64,000 nucleotides of DNA. Origin: Blastococcus sp. PRF04-17 (GTDB lineage: Bacteria; Actinomycetota; Actinomycetes; Mycobacteriales; Geodermatophilaceae). This document shows positions 36,578-46,981 of the stretch, piece by piece. The translations under genes were made by a program, and so were the position numbers. The stretch is taken from positions 3,968,001-4,032,000 of the forward strand of contig NZ_CP095412.1 in assembly GCF_023016265.1 (NCBI RefSeq). The letters run 5' to 3'. The notes beneath the pieces were generated by a model. The model worked only from the letters and a program-made list of their open reading frames with translations, was not told where the DNA came from and made no database searches. Numbering within the stretch: the stretch's first letter is position 1; every line of letters begins with the position of its first letter.

Positions 36578-36871
36578 GTGAAGGTCGACATCGCCACCCT
36601 GCAGAACATGGCGGGGCAGTGCCGCGCCGAGGCCGCCGACACCGCCGGCCGCCACGCGGCGCTGTCCAGCAGCATCAACATGTCGGTGCTGGACGGCTGG
36701 ACCGACAGCCAGGCCGCGCTGCGGTTCACCGAGCTGTACGAGCAGTGGCGGCTCTCGGCGCAGGGCGTCAGCGACGCACTCACGGGCATGGGCACGCTGC
36801 TGACCAACGTCGCGGGCTCGTACCAGCAGCACGAGGCCGAGATGGCGGCCCGCATCGGCTCGATGCTGTGA
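36578..36871 (+). CDS. WXG100-family (ESAT-6-like) protein
   Basis: In this 97 aa helical-hairpin protein the turn reads LDGWTDSQAALRF, so the W is present but the G of WxG is aspartate. C-terminal text LLTNVAGSYQQHEAEMA resembles the YxxxD/E secretion signal of T7SS substrates. The GTG at 36578 has GAGGAGG about six bases upstream. It is divergent from the EssC-like ATPase by 126 bases and is its likely substrate or partner. No second WXG100 gene or eccB/eccD-type genes are in the window. Confidence 0.85.
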   Translation: MKVDIATLQNMAGQCRAEAADTAGRHAALSSSINMSVLDGWTDSQAALRFTELYEQWRLSAQGVSDALTGMGTLLTNVAGSYQQHEAEMAARIGSML

Positions 36872-37007
36872 CCGCGCGGGTGGCGTAGGTCGCCCGTCGG
36901 GCGCGCCGCGGGCCCGCCCGTAGGATCACGACCCGTTCAGGCGGGTCACCGGTGCTTCGCGGTGCGGCCGGCCGCCCTCCACGGGACGGCCGGCTGCACC
37001 GGGCACC

Positions 37008-37547
37008 GTGCCCGGCTTCGTCGACGTCGGGAGCACGCAGATGCAGTTCGGTCGGTACTACGAGGAGTTCGAGGTCGGGGCTGTCTACAAGCACTGGCCC
37101 GGCAAGACCGTGACCGAGTACGACGACCACCTGTTCTGCCTGATCACGATGAACCACCACCCGCTGCACATGGACGCGAACTACGCGGAGAAGACGACGG
37201 ACTTCGGCAGGAACGTCGTCGTCGGCAACTACATCTACTCGCTGCTGCTCGGCATGAGCGTTCCGGACGTGTCCGGCAAGGCCATCGCGAACCTGGAGAT
37301 CGAATCGCTGCGGCACGTCGCGCCGACCTTCCACGGCGACACGATCTACGGCGAGACCACGGTCCTGGACAAGACGGAGTCGAAGTCGAAGGACGACCGC
37401 GGGATCGTCCACGTCGAGACCATCGGCTACAAGCAGGACGGCACCGTCGTGTGCATCTTCCGGCGCAAGGTCATGGTCCCGAAGCGCTCCTACGGGGAGT
37501 CCCGCGGCGGCGAGCAGCCCGGCCGGCCGGAGCCCACGCCGCGCTGA
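37008..37547 (+). CDS. MaoC-family hot-dog dehydratase
   Basis: The 179 aa protein has the hot-dog pattern: MQFGRYYEEFEVGAVYKHWPG, ITMNHHPLHMDANYAEKTDF-type central helix (TMNHHPLHMDANYAEKT), and GDTIYGETTVLDK strands. Family members hydrate enoyl-CoA or mesaconyl-type thioesters. The D-x4-H hydratase dyad is not in canonical form here, so the substrate is open. GTG at 37008 is used; ATG at 37041 with GGGAG ahead is a good alternative, giving 168 aa. Confidence 0.83.
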   Translation: MPGFVDVGSTQMQFGRYYEEFEVGAVYKHWPGKTVTEYDDHLFCLITMNHHPLHMDANYAEKTTDFGRNVVVGNYIYSLLLGMSVPDVSGKAIANLEIESLRHVAPTFHGDTIYGETTVLDKTESKSKDDRGIVHVETIGYKQDGTVVCIFRRKVMVPKRSYGESRGGEQPGRPEPTPR

Positions 37548-37560
37548 TGCCGGTAGCGGT

Positions 37561-37980
37561 TCACCGCGGGGCGACCCCCCAGCTGCGCAGGGTCTCGACC
37601 AGCAGGGGCGTGCAGGGCAGCCGGTCGAGCGTGGCGGCGTCGGCGAAGAGGACTGCCGTGGCGTCGTCCCCGGCGACGGGCCGCTCGCTGCCCGGGACGG
37701 GACTGCAGGCCAGGTCCACGACGTCGTACACCACGCCGTCCCCCGGGATCCGCACCCGGCCGACGACCGCGCCGGCACGGACCACGAGGCCGGTCTCCTC
37801 GCGGACCTCCCGCTCGACCGCCGTCTCGGCCGTCTCGCCCGGCTCGATGCGACCGCCCGGCAGCGACCACCGTCCCGCATGGGGCGGGTGGCCGCGCTGG
37901 ACGAGCAGGAGCCGTCCGGCCGCGTCGTGCACCACCGCGCCGACGCAGGGCACGACGGGCGGGCCGCTGGGCCGGGTCAT
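37561..37980 (-). CDS. Nudix hydrolase
   Basis: The 139 aa protein contains a complete Nudix box: GGRIEPGETAETAVEREV followed by REETGL, matching GX5EX7REUXEEXGU. It would hydrolyse a nucleoside diphosphate linked to another group; the substrate is not predictable. The ATG at 37980 is preceded by a TAGCCT box seven bases upstream, which suggests a leaderless transcript. It is convergent with the MaoC gene (13 bases between stops). Confidence 0.88.
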   Translation of the reverse strand: MTRPSGPPVVPCVGAVVHDAAGRLLLVQRGHPPHAGRWSLPGGRIEPGETAETAVEREVREETGLVVRAGAVVGRVRIPGDGVVYDVVDLACSPVPGSERPVAGDDATAVLFADAATLDRLPCTPLLVETLRSWGVAPR

Positions 37981-38091
37981 GCGCGGGAGGCTACGCACCG
38001 TCCACCCGCAGCCACGCCGCACCCACGCATCGCAGTCGAGCGGATGCGCTGCGCTTGACTACTCCGGGCCGTCACAGCACGGTGTTGCCCG

Positions 38092-38715
38092 ATGAGCGTC
38101 TCGCCGGTGTGCCCGCGCTGTGGTGAGCAGCTGGTCGTCCGGCACGGATCCCCGGCTCAGGCCTGGTGTCACGTGCACGGAGCGGTCACGCCGCTGCACC
38201 ACACGGTGCTCGTGGCCCACGACGCCATCACCGCCGTCACCACCGACGCCCGCGTCCCCGCGTGGGTGCCCGACCCCATGCCGGTGGGCTGGTCGGTCAC
38301 CGGCATGGCGTGGGGCGGCGAGCCCGGTGCCCGGGCGATCGTCGTCGACTGCGCCGGTCCTGCCCCGCTCGGCGGGTCGGCCGAGCTCGTGCTCGTGGCC
38401 GAGGAGCCCGGCACCGGTGTGGGCTGCGGCTACGCGGGACTGCCCGGACTCGATCCCGGCGACGTCATCGAGGGCCCGTCCTCGGTCGACGTGAAGGCGG
38501 CCGGGCAGCGCGCGCCACTCTGGGCGGTGCCCACCTCCGACGATCGGGCCGCGTTCGTGGGCGAGGCGTACGGCGTGTGGTTGTGGCTGGTCATGTGGCC
38601 GATGAACGCCGCGTGGCTGCTCGCCGAGCAACTGGAGCTGATCGACCTGCGCGACCGCATCTACCCGGACCTGCCGTTGGGACCGCCGAGCGAGCACCTG
38701 CTGCCGGGCCGGTGA
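38092..38715 (+). CDS. DUF6758 family protein
   Basis: The 207 aa protein starts with a zinc-knuckle-like VCPRCGEQL and CHVHG, followed by a domain with GGSAELVLVAEEPGTGVGCGYAG and PLWAVPTSDDRAAFVGEAYGVWLW. The family is common next to PHP-domain genes in actinobacteria; its function is unknown. No signal peptide; one hydrophobic stretch near residue 165. ATG at 38092. Confidence 0.75.
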   Translation: MSVSPVCPRCGEQLVVRHGSPAQAWCHVHGAVTPLHHTVLVAHDAITAVTTDARVPAWVPDPMPVGWSVTGMAWGGEPGARAIVVDCAGPAPLGGSAELVLVAEEPGTGVGCGYAGLPGLDPGDVIEGPSSVDVKAAGQRAPLWAVPTSDDRAAFVGEAYGVWLWLVMWPMNAAWLLAEQLELIDLRDRIYPDLPLGPPSEHLLPGR

Positions 38716-38878
38716 CCATCGGAACCCGACCGGCTCCGTTCATGATCGGCGCGCCGCCGATGCGACGGGTGGGACATCTGTTACCCATGGGACGAAGCAG
38801 TCCGCCGCACTCGGGTGGACCCTTGTCCCAGCGGGCTCTTCCGGGCCCGCCCGCACGAGCGCACCCCCGGAGGTGGCG

Positions 38879-39037
38879 GTGAACCTCAAGAAGGTCGTCA
38901 CCTGGCTGGTCGTCGCTTTCGTCGTCTTCTACGTGATCCAGGCGCCGGAGCAGTCCGCCCAGCTCGTCCGCAACGCCGGCCAGGCCCTGGGGGACGCCGC
39001 CTCGTCCCTCGCGGCCTTCGTCGAGAACCTCGTCTAG
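38879..39037 (+). CDS. small single-span membrane protein (52 aa)
   Basis: The GTG at 38879 is preceded by GGAGGTGG, and the 52 aa product is VNLKKVVTWLVVAFVVFYVI then an amphipathic helix QAPEQSAQLVRNAGQALGD ending VENLV. A single helix near residues 6-22 would anchor it in the membrane. It ends eight bases before the PH-domain gene, so the two are probably co-transcribed. I do not recognise a named family. The ribosome binding site and composition support it as real. Confidence 0.7.
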   Translation: MNLKKVVTWLVVAFVVFYVIQAPEQSAQLVRNAGQALGDAASSLAAFVENLV

Positions 39038-39044
39038 CCGCGAG

Positions 39045-39695
39045 GTGAGCGGACGGGAGCCCTTGCCGCCACTGCCTCCCCGGGCGAGCAAGGATGTCCA
39101 GAAGTACCTCCTGCCCGAGGAGACCGCGGTGGTCGCCACCCGGCGGCACTGGGCGGTGCTCATCGAGCCGACCGTGAAGTTCCTCCCGGTCGTCGTCGCC
39201 GGCGGCTGGCTGCTGCTGTTCGACCCCGACAACCGGGTGACCAGCTCCGCCGGCCTCCTGGTGCTCGTCGCCGCCCTCGTCTACTACGGCCTGCGGGTGG
39301 GGGAGTGGTGGATGCGCCACTTCATCGTCAGCACGCGGCGCGTGCTGCTGACCTCCGGCGTCATCGTGCGGACGGTGACCCTGCTCCCCTTGCGCCGGAT
39401 CACCGACCTCACGTGGAAGGAGACGTTGCTCGGGCAGCTGCTGGGCTACGGGACCTTCCGGTTCGAGTCCGCGGGGCAGCAGCAGGCGCTGTCGGAGATC
39501 ACGTTCCTGCCCGGCGCCGACGTCCTCTACCGGCGGGTCAGCGCCCTCCTCTTCAGCACCGACTGGGGCGGGGCCGCGTCGAGCGGCGACGACGAGGGCA
39601 ACCCGGAGCCGCCACCACCGCAGACCGGGCCGCCTCCTCCGGAGGACGGCCGGCGCGACACCGAGCCGATCCGCGATCTGCCCCCGCGGCAGTGA
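39045..39695 (+). CDS. PH-domain (YdbT/bPH2-like) membrane protein
   Basis: The 216 aa protein has two helices (FLPVVVAGGWLLLF and LLVLVAALVYYGLRVGEWW) followed by a bacterial PH domain (FIVSTRRVLLTSGVIVRTVT, LPLRRITDLTWKETLLGQLL, YGTFRFESAGQQQAL). The tail is disordered and proline-rich. Such proteins associate with membranes; no activity is known. GTG start at 39045, right after the small membrane protein gene. Confidence 0.85.
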   Translation: MSGREPLPPLPPRASKDVQKYLLPEETAVVATRRHWAVLIEPTVKFLPVVVAGGWLLLFDPDNRVTSSAGLLVLVAALVYYGLRVGEWWMRHFIVSTRRVLLTSGVIVRTVTLLPLRRITDLTWKETLLGQLLGYGTFRFESAGQQQALSEITFLPGADVLYRRVSALLFSTDWGGAASSGDDEGNPEPPPPQTGPPPPEDGRRDTEPIRDLPPRQ

Positions 39696-39742
39696 CCGCC
39701 CGAACGGGTGCCCACCGGTCCGGTGCGGCAGGCTGAGCGCCG

Positions 39743-40600
39743 ATGCGGATCGACCTGCACACCCACTCCACGGTGTCCGACGGCACCGACAGCCCGGCCG
39801 AGCTGCTGGCGACCGCGCGCGCCGCCGGGCTCGACGTCGTCGCCCTCACCGACCACGACACCACCGCCGGATGGTCCGTGGCCGAGGAGACGCGCCCCCC
39901 GGGGCTGACCGTCGTCCCGGGCATGGAGCTGTCCTGCCGGTGGTTCCCCGCCGACCAGCCGCCGATCAGCGTGCATCTGCTGGGCTACCTCTTCGATCCG
40001 CTGCATCCGGCGTTCGTCGCCGAGCGGGCCCGCCTGCGCGACGAGCGACTGGCCCGCGGGCAGCGGATCGTCGAGGCCCTCGCCGCCGACGGGTACCCGG
40101 TGCAGTGGGCGGAGATCGTCGAACGGTCCGCGGGCGGGGTGGTCGGGCGCCCGCACATCGCCCGCGCCCTCGTCGCTGCCGGCGTCGTCGACTCGGTGGA
40201 CCACGCCTTCGCCACCCTCCTGAACCACCGCAGCCCCTACTACGCGCGCAAGGCCGACACCGATGTGCGGGAGGGGATCGCCCTGGTCCGCGCCGCCGGT
40301 GGCGTGCCGGTCTTCGCCCACGGCCTGGCCACCAAGCGGGGTCGGGTGGTCGGGGACGACGCCGTCGTGGCCATGGTCGAGGCGGGACTGCTGGGACTCG
40401 AGGTCGACCACCCCGACCACGCCGAGGACGAACGGGCCCACCTGCGCGCGCTGGCCGCCGACCTGCACCTCATCGTCACCGGCTCGAGCGACTACCACGG
40501 CACCAACAAGACGACGCCGATCGGCGCCTGCGCCACCGATCCGGAGCAGTTCGAGGCGATCGTCGCGGCCGGGACGGGCTGCGCGCCCTATCGCGACTGA
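39743..40600 (+). CDS. PHP-domain phosphoesterase
   Basis: The 285 aa protein has the metal-binding motifs of the PHP fold: MRIDLHTHSTVSDGTDSP, ALTDHDTTAGW, VVPGMELSC, VFAHGLATKRG and SSDYHGTNK. It resembles actinobacterial proteins related to 5'-3' exoribonuclease/3',5'-nucleotide phosphatase RnpA-YciV types. A phosphoesterase acting on nucleotides or oligoribonucleotides is likely; the exact substrate is inferred. ATG start; it precedes the RecB-like nuclease. Confidence 0.88.
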   Translation: MRIDLHTHSTVSDGTDSPAELLATARAAGLDVVALTDHDTTAGWSVAEETRPPGLTVVPGMELSCRWFPADQPPISVHLLGYLFDPLHPAFVAERARLRDERLARGQRIVEALAADGYPVQWAEIVERSAGGVVGRPHIARALVAAGVVDSVDHAFATLLNHRSPYYARKADTDVREGIALVRAAGGVPVFAHGLATKRGRVVGDDAVVAMVEAGLLGLEVDHPDHAEDERAHLRALAADLHLIVTGSSDYHGTNKTTPIGACATDPEQFEAIVAAGTGCAPYRD

Positions 40601-40651
40601 CCGGGAATCGTCGGACCGCCCCGTTACCGTGACGCGCGTGGGGATCCGACG

Positions 40652-41500
40652 GTGAGCGCGCAGCTCGAGATGCCCGGCATGCCGCGCCGGCTCTTCTCGG
40701 CGACCCCCAGCAAGCTCGCGGCTTTCGCCGACTGCCCGCGGCGCTACCGCTTCGCCTACGTCGACCGGCCACCGCCGGCGCGCGGTCCGGCCTGGGCGCA
40801 CAACACGGTGGGCGCCGCCGTGCACGCCGCCCTGCGCTCGTGGTGGGACCTCCCGGTCGAGCGGCGCACCACGGCCGCGGCGCGCCAGCTGCTGTACTCG
40901 GCCTGGTCGCCGAACGGCTTCCGGGACGCGGAGCAGTCGCAGCGCTGGCGTGCCCGTGCCGCGGGCTGGCTCACCGAGTACGTCGCGACCCTCGATCCCA
41001 CCGACGAGCCGGTCGGCAACGAGCGCACCGTCGGCGCCACGACCGAGCGGCTGGCCTTGTCGGGCCGGGTGGACCGGATCGACCAGCGCGGGGACGAGCT
41101 GGTCGTCGTCGACTACAAGACCGGCCGCAGCGTCTGCACCGACGACGAGGCGCGCGGATCACCGGCGCTGGCGGCCTACGTGCTGGGCGTCCGGCGGACG
41201 CTGCGCCGCCCGTGCAGCCGCGTCGAGCTGCACCACCTGCCCAGCGGCACCGTCGCGTCCTTCGAGCACACCGACCGGTCGCTGGCCAACCACATCCGCC
41301 GGGCCGAGGACATCGCGGTCGACATCACGGCGGCCACGGAGTCGGTGAGGGCGGGGAAGGACCCGGACGCCGCGTTCCCGCCCGTACCCGGCCAGCAGTG
41401 CAGCTGGTGCGACTTCCGGCCGTCGTGCCCGACCGGCCAGGCCGCGGCGCCCGCCCGCGAGACGTGGAGCTTCCTGGCCGAGGACGAGGCGCACGTCTGA
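40652..41500 (+). CDS. RecB-family PD-(D/E)XK nuclease with Fe-S cysteines
   Basis: The 282 aa protein is a stand-alone RecB-type nuclease. SPSKLAAFADCPRRYRF-type entry (SKLAAFADCPRRYRFAYVD) gives the first cysteine. The nuclease core is LSGRVDRIDQRGDELVVVDY followed by KTG. The C-terminal QQCSWCDFRPSCP supplies three more cysteines for a 4Fe-4S cluster as in AddB/Cas4. It may act in DNA repair; its helicase partner, if any, is unknown. GTG start. Confidence 0.88.
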   Translation: MSAQLEMPGMPRRLFSATPSKLAAFADCPRRYRFAYVDRPPPARGPAWAHNTVGAAVHAALRSWWDLPVERRTTAAARQLLYSAWSPNGFRDAEQSQRWRARAAGWLTEYVATLDPTDEPVGNERTVGATTERLALSGRVDRIDQRGDELVVVDYKTGRSVCTDDEARGSPALAAYVLGVRRTLRRPCSRVELHHLPSGTVASFEHTDRSLANHIRRAEDIAVDITAATESVRAGKDPDAAFPPVPGQQCSWCDFRPSCPTGQAAAPARETWSFLAEDEAHV

Positions 41501-41529
41501 CGTTCAGGCAGCGGACTCAGGCAGCGGAT

Positions 41530-42413
41530 TCAGGCAGCGGGTTCGGCGGCCACCCGCTCGAACCCGGCCCGCACGACGGGCGACCACCGCACCGGTCCGG
41601 CACCGCCAGCAGCGCCGTGCGGAAGCCTCGCAGCGCCGCCGTGGCGGCCGTGTCCGTGAGGGTCAGCCCCGGCATCGAGTACATCCGCCGCGCCCAGCCG
41701 GGGAGGGTGGCGAAACCCAGGGACACGAACGTGCCCCACGCCGGGCGCGCGGGCGTCAGCACCTGCACCCAGCCCTTCATCGGCGGCACGAACAACCGGC
41801 GCACGCCCTGCGACGCTGCTGGTGTCACGGCCAGCTGCGGACGGATCTGCTCGAAGTAGGCGTCGAGGTCGGCGACCGTCCGCGGGACGAGGTCGTCGGG
41901 CACGCCCACCAGCCGGGCCGCCGCGGCCTGCTCGAGGACGTAGGCGTCGGCGTGCTCGTCCGACAGCGGCAGACCGGCTCGGCGGGCCGTCGAGAGGAGC
42001 GAGTCGACCGCGCCGTTGTGCACCCACTGCAGGAGGTCGTGGTCGTCGACCCGGTAGGCGCGACCGGTCGTCTCCTCGACGCCGGAGAGCTTGCGGTGCA
42101 GCCCGCGCACCCGCGCGGCCATCCGGCGCGCCTCGCTGCGAGTCCCGAACGTGAGCGTCTCGACGTACTGGCCGGTGCGGGTCATCCGCATCCACCACTC
42201 GTCCTTGAAGCCGGTCGAGTTGCGGGCCACGCCGTCCATCGCCACCGGGTGCAGCGCCTGCAGCATCAGGGCGCGCAGCCCGCCGACCGCATAGCTCGGG
42301 TCGGTGTGGATGCGCCAGGTGACGCTGTCCGGGCCGAAGAACCCGAGCCGGTCCTCCTCGTCGGTCCACTCGTCGGGCGAGGGCAGGGGAGCGAGTGCGG
42401 GCCGGTCGGTCAT
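41530..42413 (-). CDS. MpaB-like oxygenase family (DUF2236), probable frameshift near C-terminus
   Basis: The protein matches the latex-clearing/MpaB group of b-type heme proteins: FGPDSVTWRIHTDPSYAVGG, LMLQALHPVAMDGVARNS, RTGQYVETLTFGT and YRVDDHDLLQWVHNG. The frame ends differently depending on one base at the GG/CC near 41597. Adding one base gives VPGPVRWSPVVRAGFERVAA and a stop at 41530, 294 aa. As written it would run to 41517 with an odd tail. The ATG overlaps the hydrolase stop (ATGA), so they form a two-gene unit. Confidence 0.82.
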
Positions 42414-43342
42414 GAGCGCGTCGAGGCCTCCGCCCAGAAGTCGAGCAGCACCTCGAGGGTGCGCCCGGGGTTCTCCACCGCGGGGGAGTGGATCGCGTTG
42501 TTGATGACCTCGTGCCGCGCACGGAGGCGCTCGGCCATCTCGGCCTGCACGTGGGGCAGCCAGGCGTCGTCCGCCTCGCCGTGGGCCACCAGCAGCGGGA
42601 TGCCGACGGCGGCCAGTTCGTCGACCCGGTCCGGCTCGTTGAGCATGGCGTCGGCCATGCCGCGCAGACCGGCCTCGGAATTGCTCAGGAACCGCCGGGA
42701 GTAGAACGCCCGCGTCGGCGGTGGCACGGCCTGCGCCTTTGGATCGGTCATCGCGACCTGCTCGAGCGTCTCGTGGACCAGCGCGATCCCGCCCGCCTCG
42801 AGCAGCGGCCCGAGATGGTCGAGCAGGTCGGCGCGCCGCCCGGTCAGCCGCGACGGCCCGGAGCCGAGCAGCGTGAACGAGGTGAACAGGCCGGGTTCGG
42901 CGAGGACGGCGGCGCGCGTCACCAGGCCGCCGAACGAGTGGCCCAGCAGGTGCAGCGGCTCGCCGGTCTCCCCGCGCAGCACCCGGGCCACGGCGAGCAC
43001 GTCGGCACCGAGCTCGTCGACCGAGTAGGCCGTCGGGTCGTCCGGACCCGGCGATTCGTACTGGCCCCTCTGGTCGATCGCCACCACGCGGTAGCCGGCC
43101 CCGGCGAGGGGCGCGAGCAGCGGAGCGAAGTCCTCCTTGCTGCCGGTGTAGCCCGCGACCATCAGCGCCGTCCCACGCACGGCCTCTCCGCCGGTGTCCA
43201 GCGCGACCAGCGGCCCGGCGCCGCCCTCGAAGGTCCGGTGCGCAGCATCGTGCGCGGCCAGCTGGCGCAGGTCGTCCGGGGCGATCGCGAGGGGCACGCT
43301 GAACTCGGGCGTACCGGGCATGACCATGTCCCCAGTGAACAT
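42410..43342 (-). CDS. alpha/beta hydrolase
   Basis: In this 310 aa alpha/beta hydrolase-fold protein the nucleophile elbow is LLGHSFGGLVTRA with Ser as nucleophile. ALMVAGYTGSKEDFAPLL forms the oxyanion region, VVAIDQRGQYESPG precedes it, and late acid and His are in AHGEADDAWL and NAIHSPAVENPG. Substrate unknown. The start at 43342 has no clear Shine-Dalgarno; ATG at 43327 with GGGGAC ahead is a good alternative. It is coupled to the MpaB-like gene. Confidence 0.87.
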   Translation of the reverse strand: MFTGDMVMPGTPEFSVPLAIAPDDLRQLAAHDAAHRTFEGGAGPLVALDTGGEAVRGTALMVAGYTGSKEDFAPLLAPLAGAGYRVVAIDQRGQYESPGPDDPTAYSVDELGADVLAVARVLRGETGEPLHLLGHSFGGLVTRAAVLAEPGLFTSFTLLGSGPSRLTGRRADLLDHLGPLLEAGGIALVHETLEQVAMTDPKAQAVPPPTRAFYSRRFLSNSEAGLRGMADAMLNEPDRVDELAAVGIPLLVAHGEADDAWLPHVQAEMAERLRARHEVINNAIHSPAVENPGRTLEVLLDFWAEASTRS

Positions 43343-43512
43343 CGTGCGGTGGAGCAGCGCTCGGTCTGCCGGATCCGTCGGTCGTCGTCGCCGCAGCGAT
43401 CCCTGTCACCGGAGCGACCAATCGGGCCGAAGGTGTCCAACGATGGCATTCGGAAGTGCGCGAGGTCGGTGGCACGAGCCGGTCGGTGCGCTCAACGGGT
43501 TCGGAGAGGCCT

Positions 43513-43863
43513 ATGCGGATCGTCGACCAGCGCGTCGGGATCGACCATGACGTGGAGCCTCTCCTGCGAAGCGCACTGCAGCCCGGGTTGCGACCGCCGT
43601 GTCGTGCCGGATGGCTTCTCGCTGGTGACCGCTTGGCGGTGGTGACGTGGGGAAGCTCGAGCCCCGCGCCACAGGTCGTGGCGTCGCGCCTGACGTCCGA
43701 CACGGTGTTCGTCGAGGTGAGAACCGGAGCGTCTCCAGGTCAGCCGGTGTCCGCCGACTGCTCGCCCACCACCACGGTGTTCTCTCTCGACGACGAGCCC
43801 GAGCCGCACCTCGTGCGGCTCGTCTCCTTCAGCAGTGGCGATGTGGTCGAGTTGCACTCCTGA
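43513..43863 (+). CDS. hypothetical protein, possibly a decayed lipoprotein-like gene
   Basis: The 116 aa reading frame has GGAGAGG four bases before ATG 43513. The second half reads LAVVTWGSSSPAPQVVAS, then VFVEVRTGASPG and ADCSPTTTVFSLDDEPE. That resembles the C-terminal part of small actinobacterial lipoproteins with a WGSSSCP motif, but the cysteine of the motif and the signal peptide are missing. GC content is lower than in the neighbours. It may be a young or decaying gene. No function can be given. Confidence 0.45.
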   Translation: MRIVDQRVGIDHDVEPLLRSALQPGLRPPCRAGWLLAGDRLAVVTWGSSSPAPQVVASRLTSDTVFVEVRTGASPGQPVSADCSPTTTVFSLDDEPEPHLVRLVSFSSGDVVELHS

Positions 43864-43891
43864 GCGCCCAGTTCGGCACGGCGGGGGAGGG

Positions 43892-45031
43892 TCAGCGGTA
43901 GGCGAGCACGCGGTCGGGCAGCCGGTACACGACCACGGGACCGATGCCGGTCGCGACCCCACCCTCGGGCAGGCCGTCGACCGACGAGCGGGCCAGTTCC
44001 GCCCCGGTGGCCGGGTCGCGGTGGGCGAAGCCCTCGGCGTCGGGCACGAGTAGCGCCCCGGGCGTGGCGTCGTCCTTGTCCACCAGAGCCGCTGCGGGCA
44101 GGCCGAGGGCCGGCGACTCCCAGCGCGGCGCGCCCGTGACCGCGTCCAGCGCCGAGAGGGTGCCGCCGGACCGGAACAGCGCGACGGCGCCCACGGTGAG
44201 CTGGGCGGCGTCCTCCGAGGCGGGCAGGCGGGCCCGCAGCGCGCCGTCCTCGGGCGCGAGTGCCTGCACCTCGTCGCCCACGAGGACGCCGATCAGGCCG
44301 TCGGCGCCCAGCAACCGGACCTCGGCGCCCTCGGCGGCGGGCAGATCCCGGGCCCAGTGCTCGTCGCCCTGGAAGCCGTCGAGCAGGCGCAGCTGGACGG
44401 CGTCGTCGTCGGCGCACTCGAGCAGCACCGCGACCCCGGCGTTGCCCACGTCGGCGCCGAGCAGCCGGCAGCCCTGGGGCGGGGCGTAGCGCCAGCGGAT
44501 GTTGTTGCCCGTCGGGTCGAGCGTCACCAGACCGGTCGGGCTGGTCGCCAGGACGATGCGGGTGGTGGAGTCCAGCCGGGCGTCCCCGCGCAGGCTGAGG
44601 CTGCGGGTCCAGGCGCGCACCCCGGTCCCGGCGCGGAGCGCCACGGCCTCGTCGCAGCGGTCCCCGGTGGCGAACACCGCCACCGCGAGACCGTCGGTCA
44701 CCGTGGCGCCGCAGAGCCGGGCGTTGCTCCGCGTGTAGTGCCACGCCTCCTCGCCGGTGAGCGGGTCGAGGGCGCGGATCCCGTGCGCGGTGGTCACCAG
44801 GACGCGTCCGCTCTGCACCACCGTCTCCGGCATCGCGCCGCCTTCGGCGGACCACGCCTCCGAGACGGCACCGGCCGGCGTCCCGGAAGGGACGTCGGCC
44901 GGCGCCGCGGTGGTGCTCTCGGTCGCCGCGGCGTCGGACCCCCGCCACAGCAGGGCGGCGACGACGACCAGTGCCAGGGTGGCCGCCGTCCAGACCCACA
45001 CCCGCAGGGGCGGGCGGCTCAGCCGGGGCAC
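43892..45031 (-). CDS. membrane-anchored beta-propeller (PQQ-like repeat) protein, Rv3212-like
   Basis: The 379 aa protein has an N-terminal membrane helix (VWTAATLALVVVAALLW) and then an extracytoplasmic propeller: repeated blades such as GIRALDPLTGEEAWHYTR, LVTLDPTGNNIRWRY, TLSALDAVTGAPRWES and AEGFAHRDPATGAELARS. Some cysteines (ARLCGA, GDRCDE, QGCRLL, LECADD) may form disulfides. It follows rhlE by seven bases with GTG start at 45031, as Rv3212 follows rhlE in M. tuberculosis. Function unknown; it may help assemble envelope proteins. Confidence 0.83.
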   Translation of the reverse strand: MPRLSRPPLRVWVWTAATLALVVVAALLWRGSDAAATESTTAAPADVPSGTPAGAVSEAWSAEGGAMPETVVQSGRVLVTTAHGIRALDPLTGEEAWHYTRSNARLCGATVTDGLAVAVFATGDRCDEAVALRAGTGVRAWTRSLSLRGDARLDSTTRIVLATSPTGLVTLDPTGNNIRWRYAPPQGCRLLGADVGNAGVAVLLECADDDAVQLRLLDGFQGDEHWARDLPAAEGAEVRLLGADGLIGVLVGDEVQALAPEDGALRARLPASEDAAQLTVGAVALFRSGGTLSALDAVTGAPRWESPALGLPAAALVDKDDATPGALLVPDAEGFAHRDPATGAELARSSVDGLPEGGVATGIGPVVVYRLPDRVLAYR

Positions 45032-45038
45032 GGCAGGA

Positions 45039-46700
<1,662 letters not shown>

Positions 46701-46981
46701 TGCTCTCGCCTGTCGTCTGCGGGGGAGTCGGACCGGCGCGGTCGTCGCGGCGGACCTCTCCCGGTGGTTGTCGCGGGATCGGTTCCAGCGCCAACGCAGC
46801 CAGCAGAACCGGGCGTCAGTGTCCTCGGCCCGGGAGACAGCCCGAGGGCGTCGTCCAGCGGTCGTCAGCGCACAGATACACAGCGGACCCGAGGGCTCGC
46901 CGATTCCCATGGTAGCGCGGGCACCGGTTAGCCTCTCCGCGCCGCGCGCTGCGGAGTCCGCCGAGAGCTCAGGAGATGCGT

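Noticed and set aside
43799-43832. Hairpin GAGCCGCAC/GTGCGGCTC inside the hypothetical gene
   Set aside because: It lies inside a reading frame, is short, and could arise from codon repetition; no sign of terminator use.
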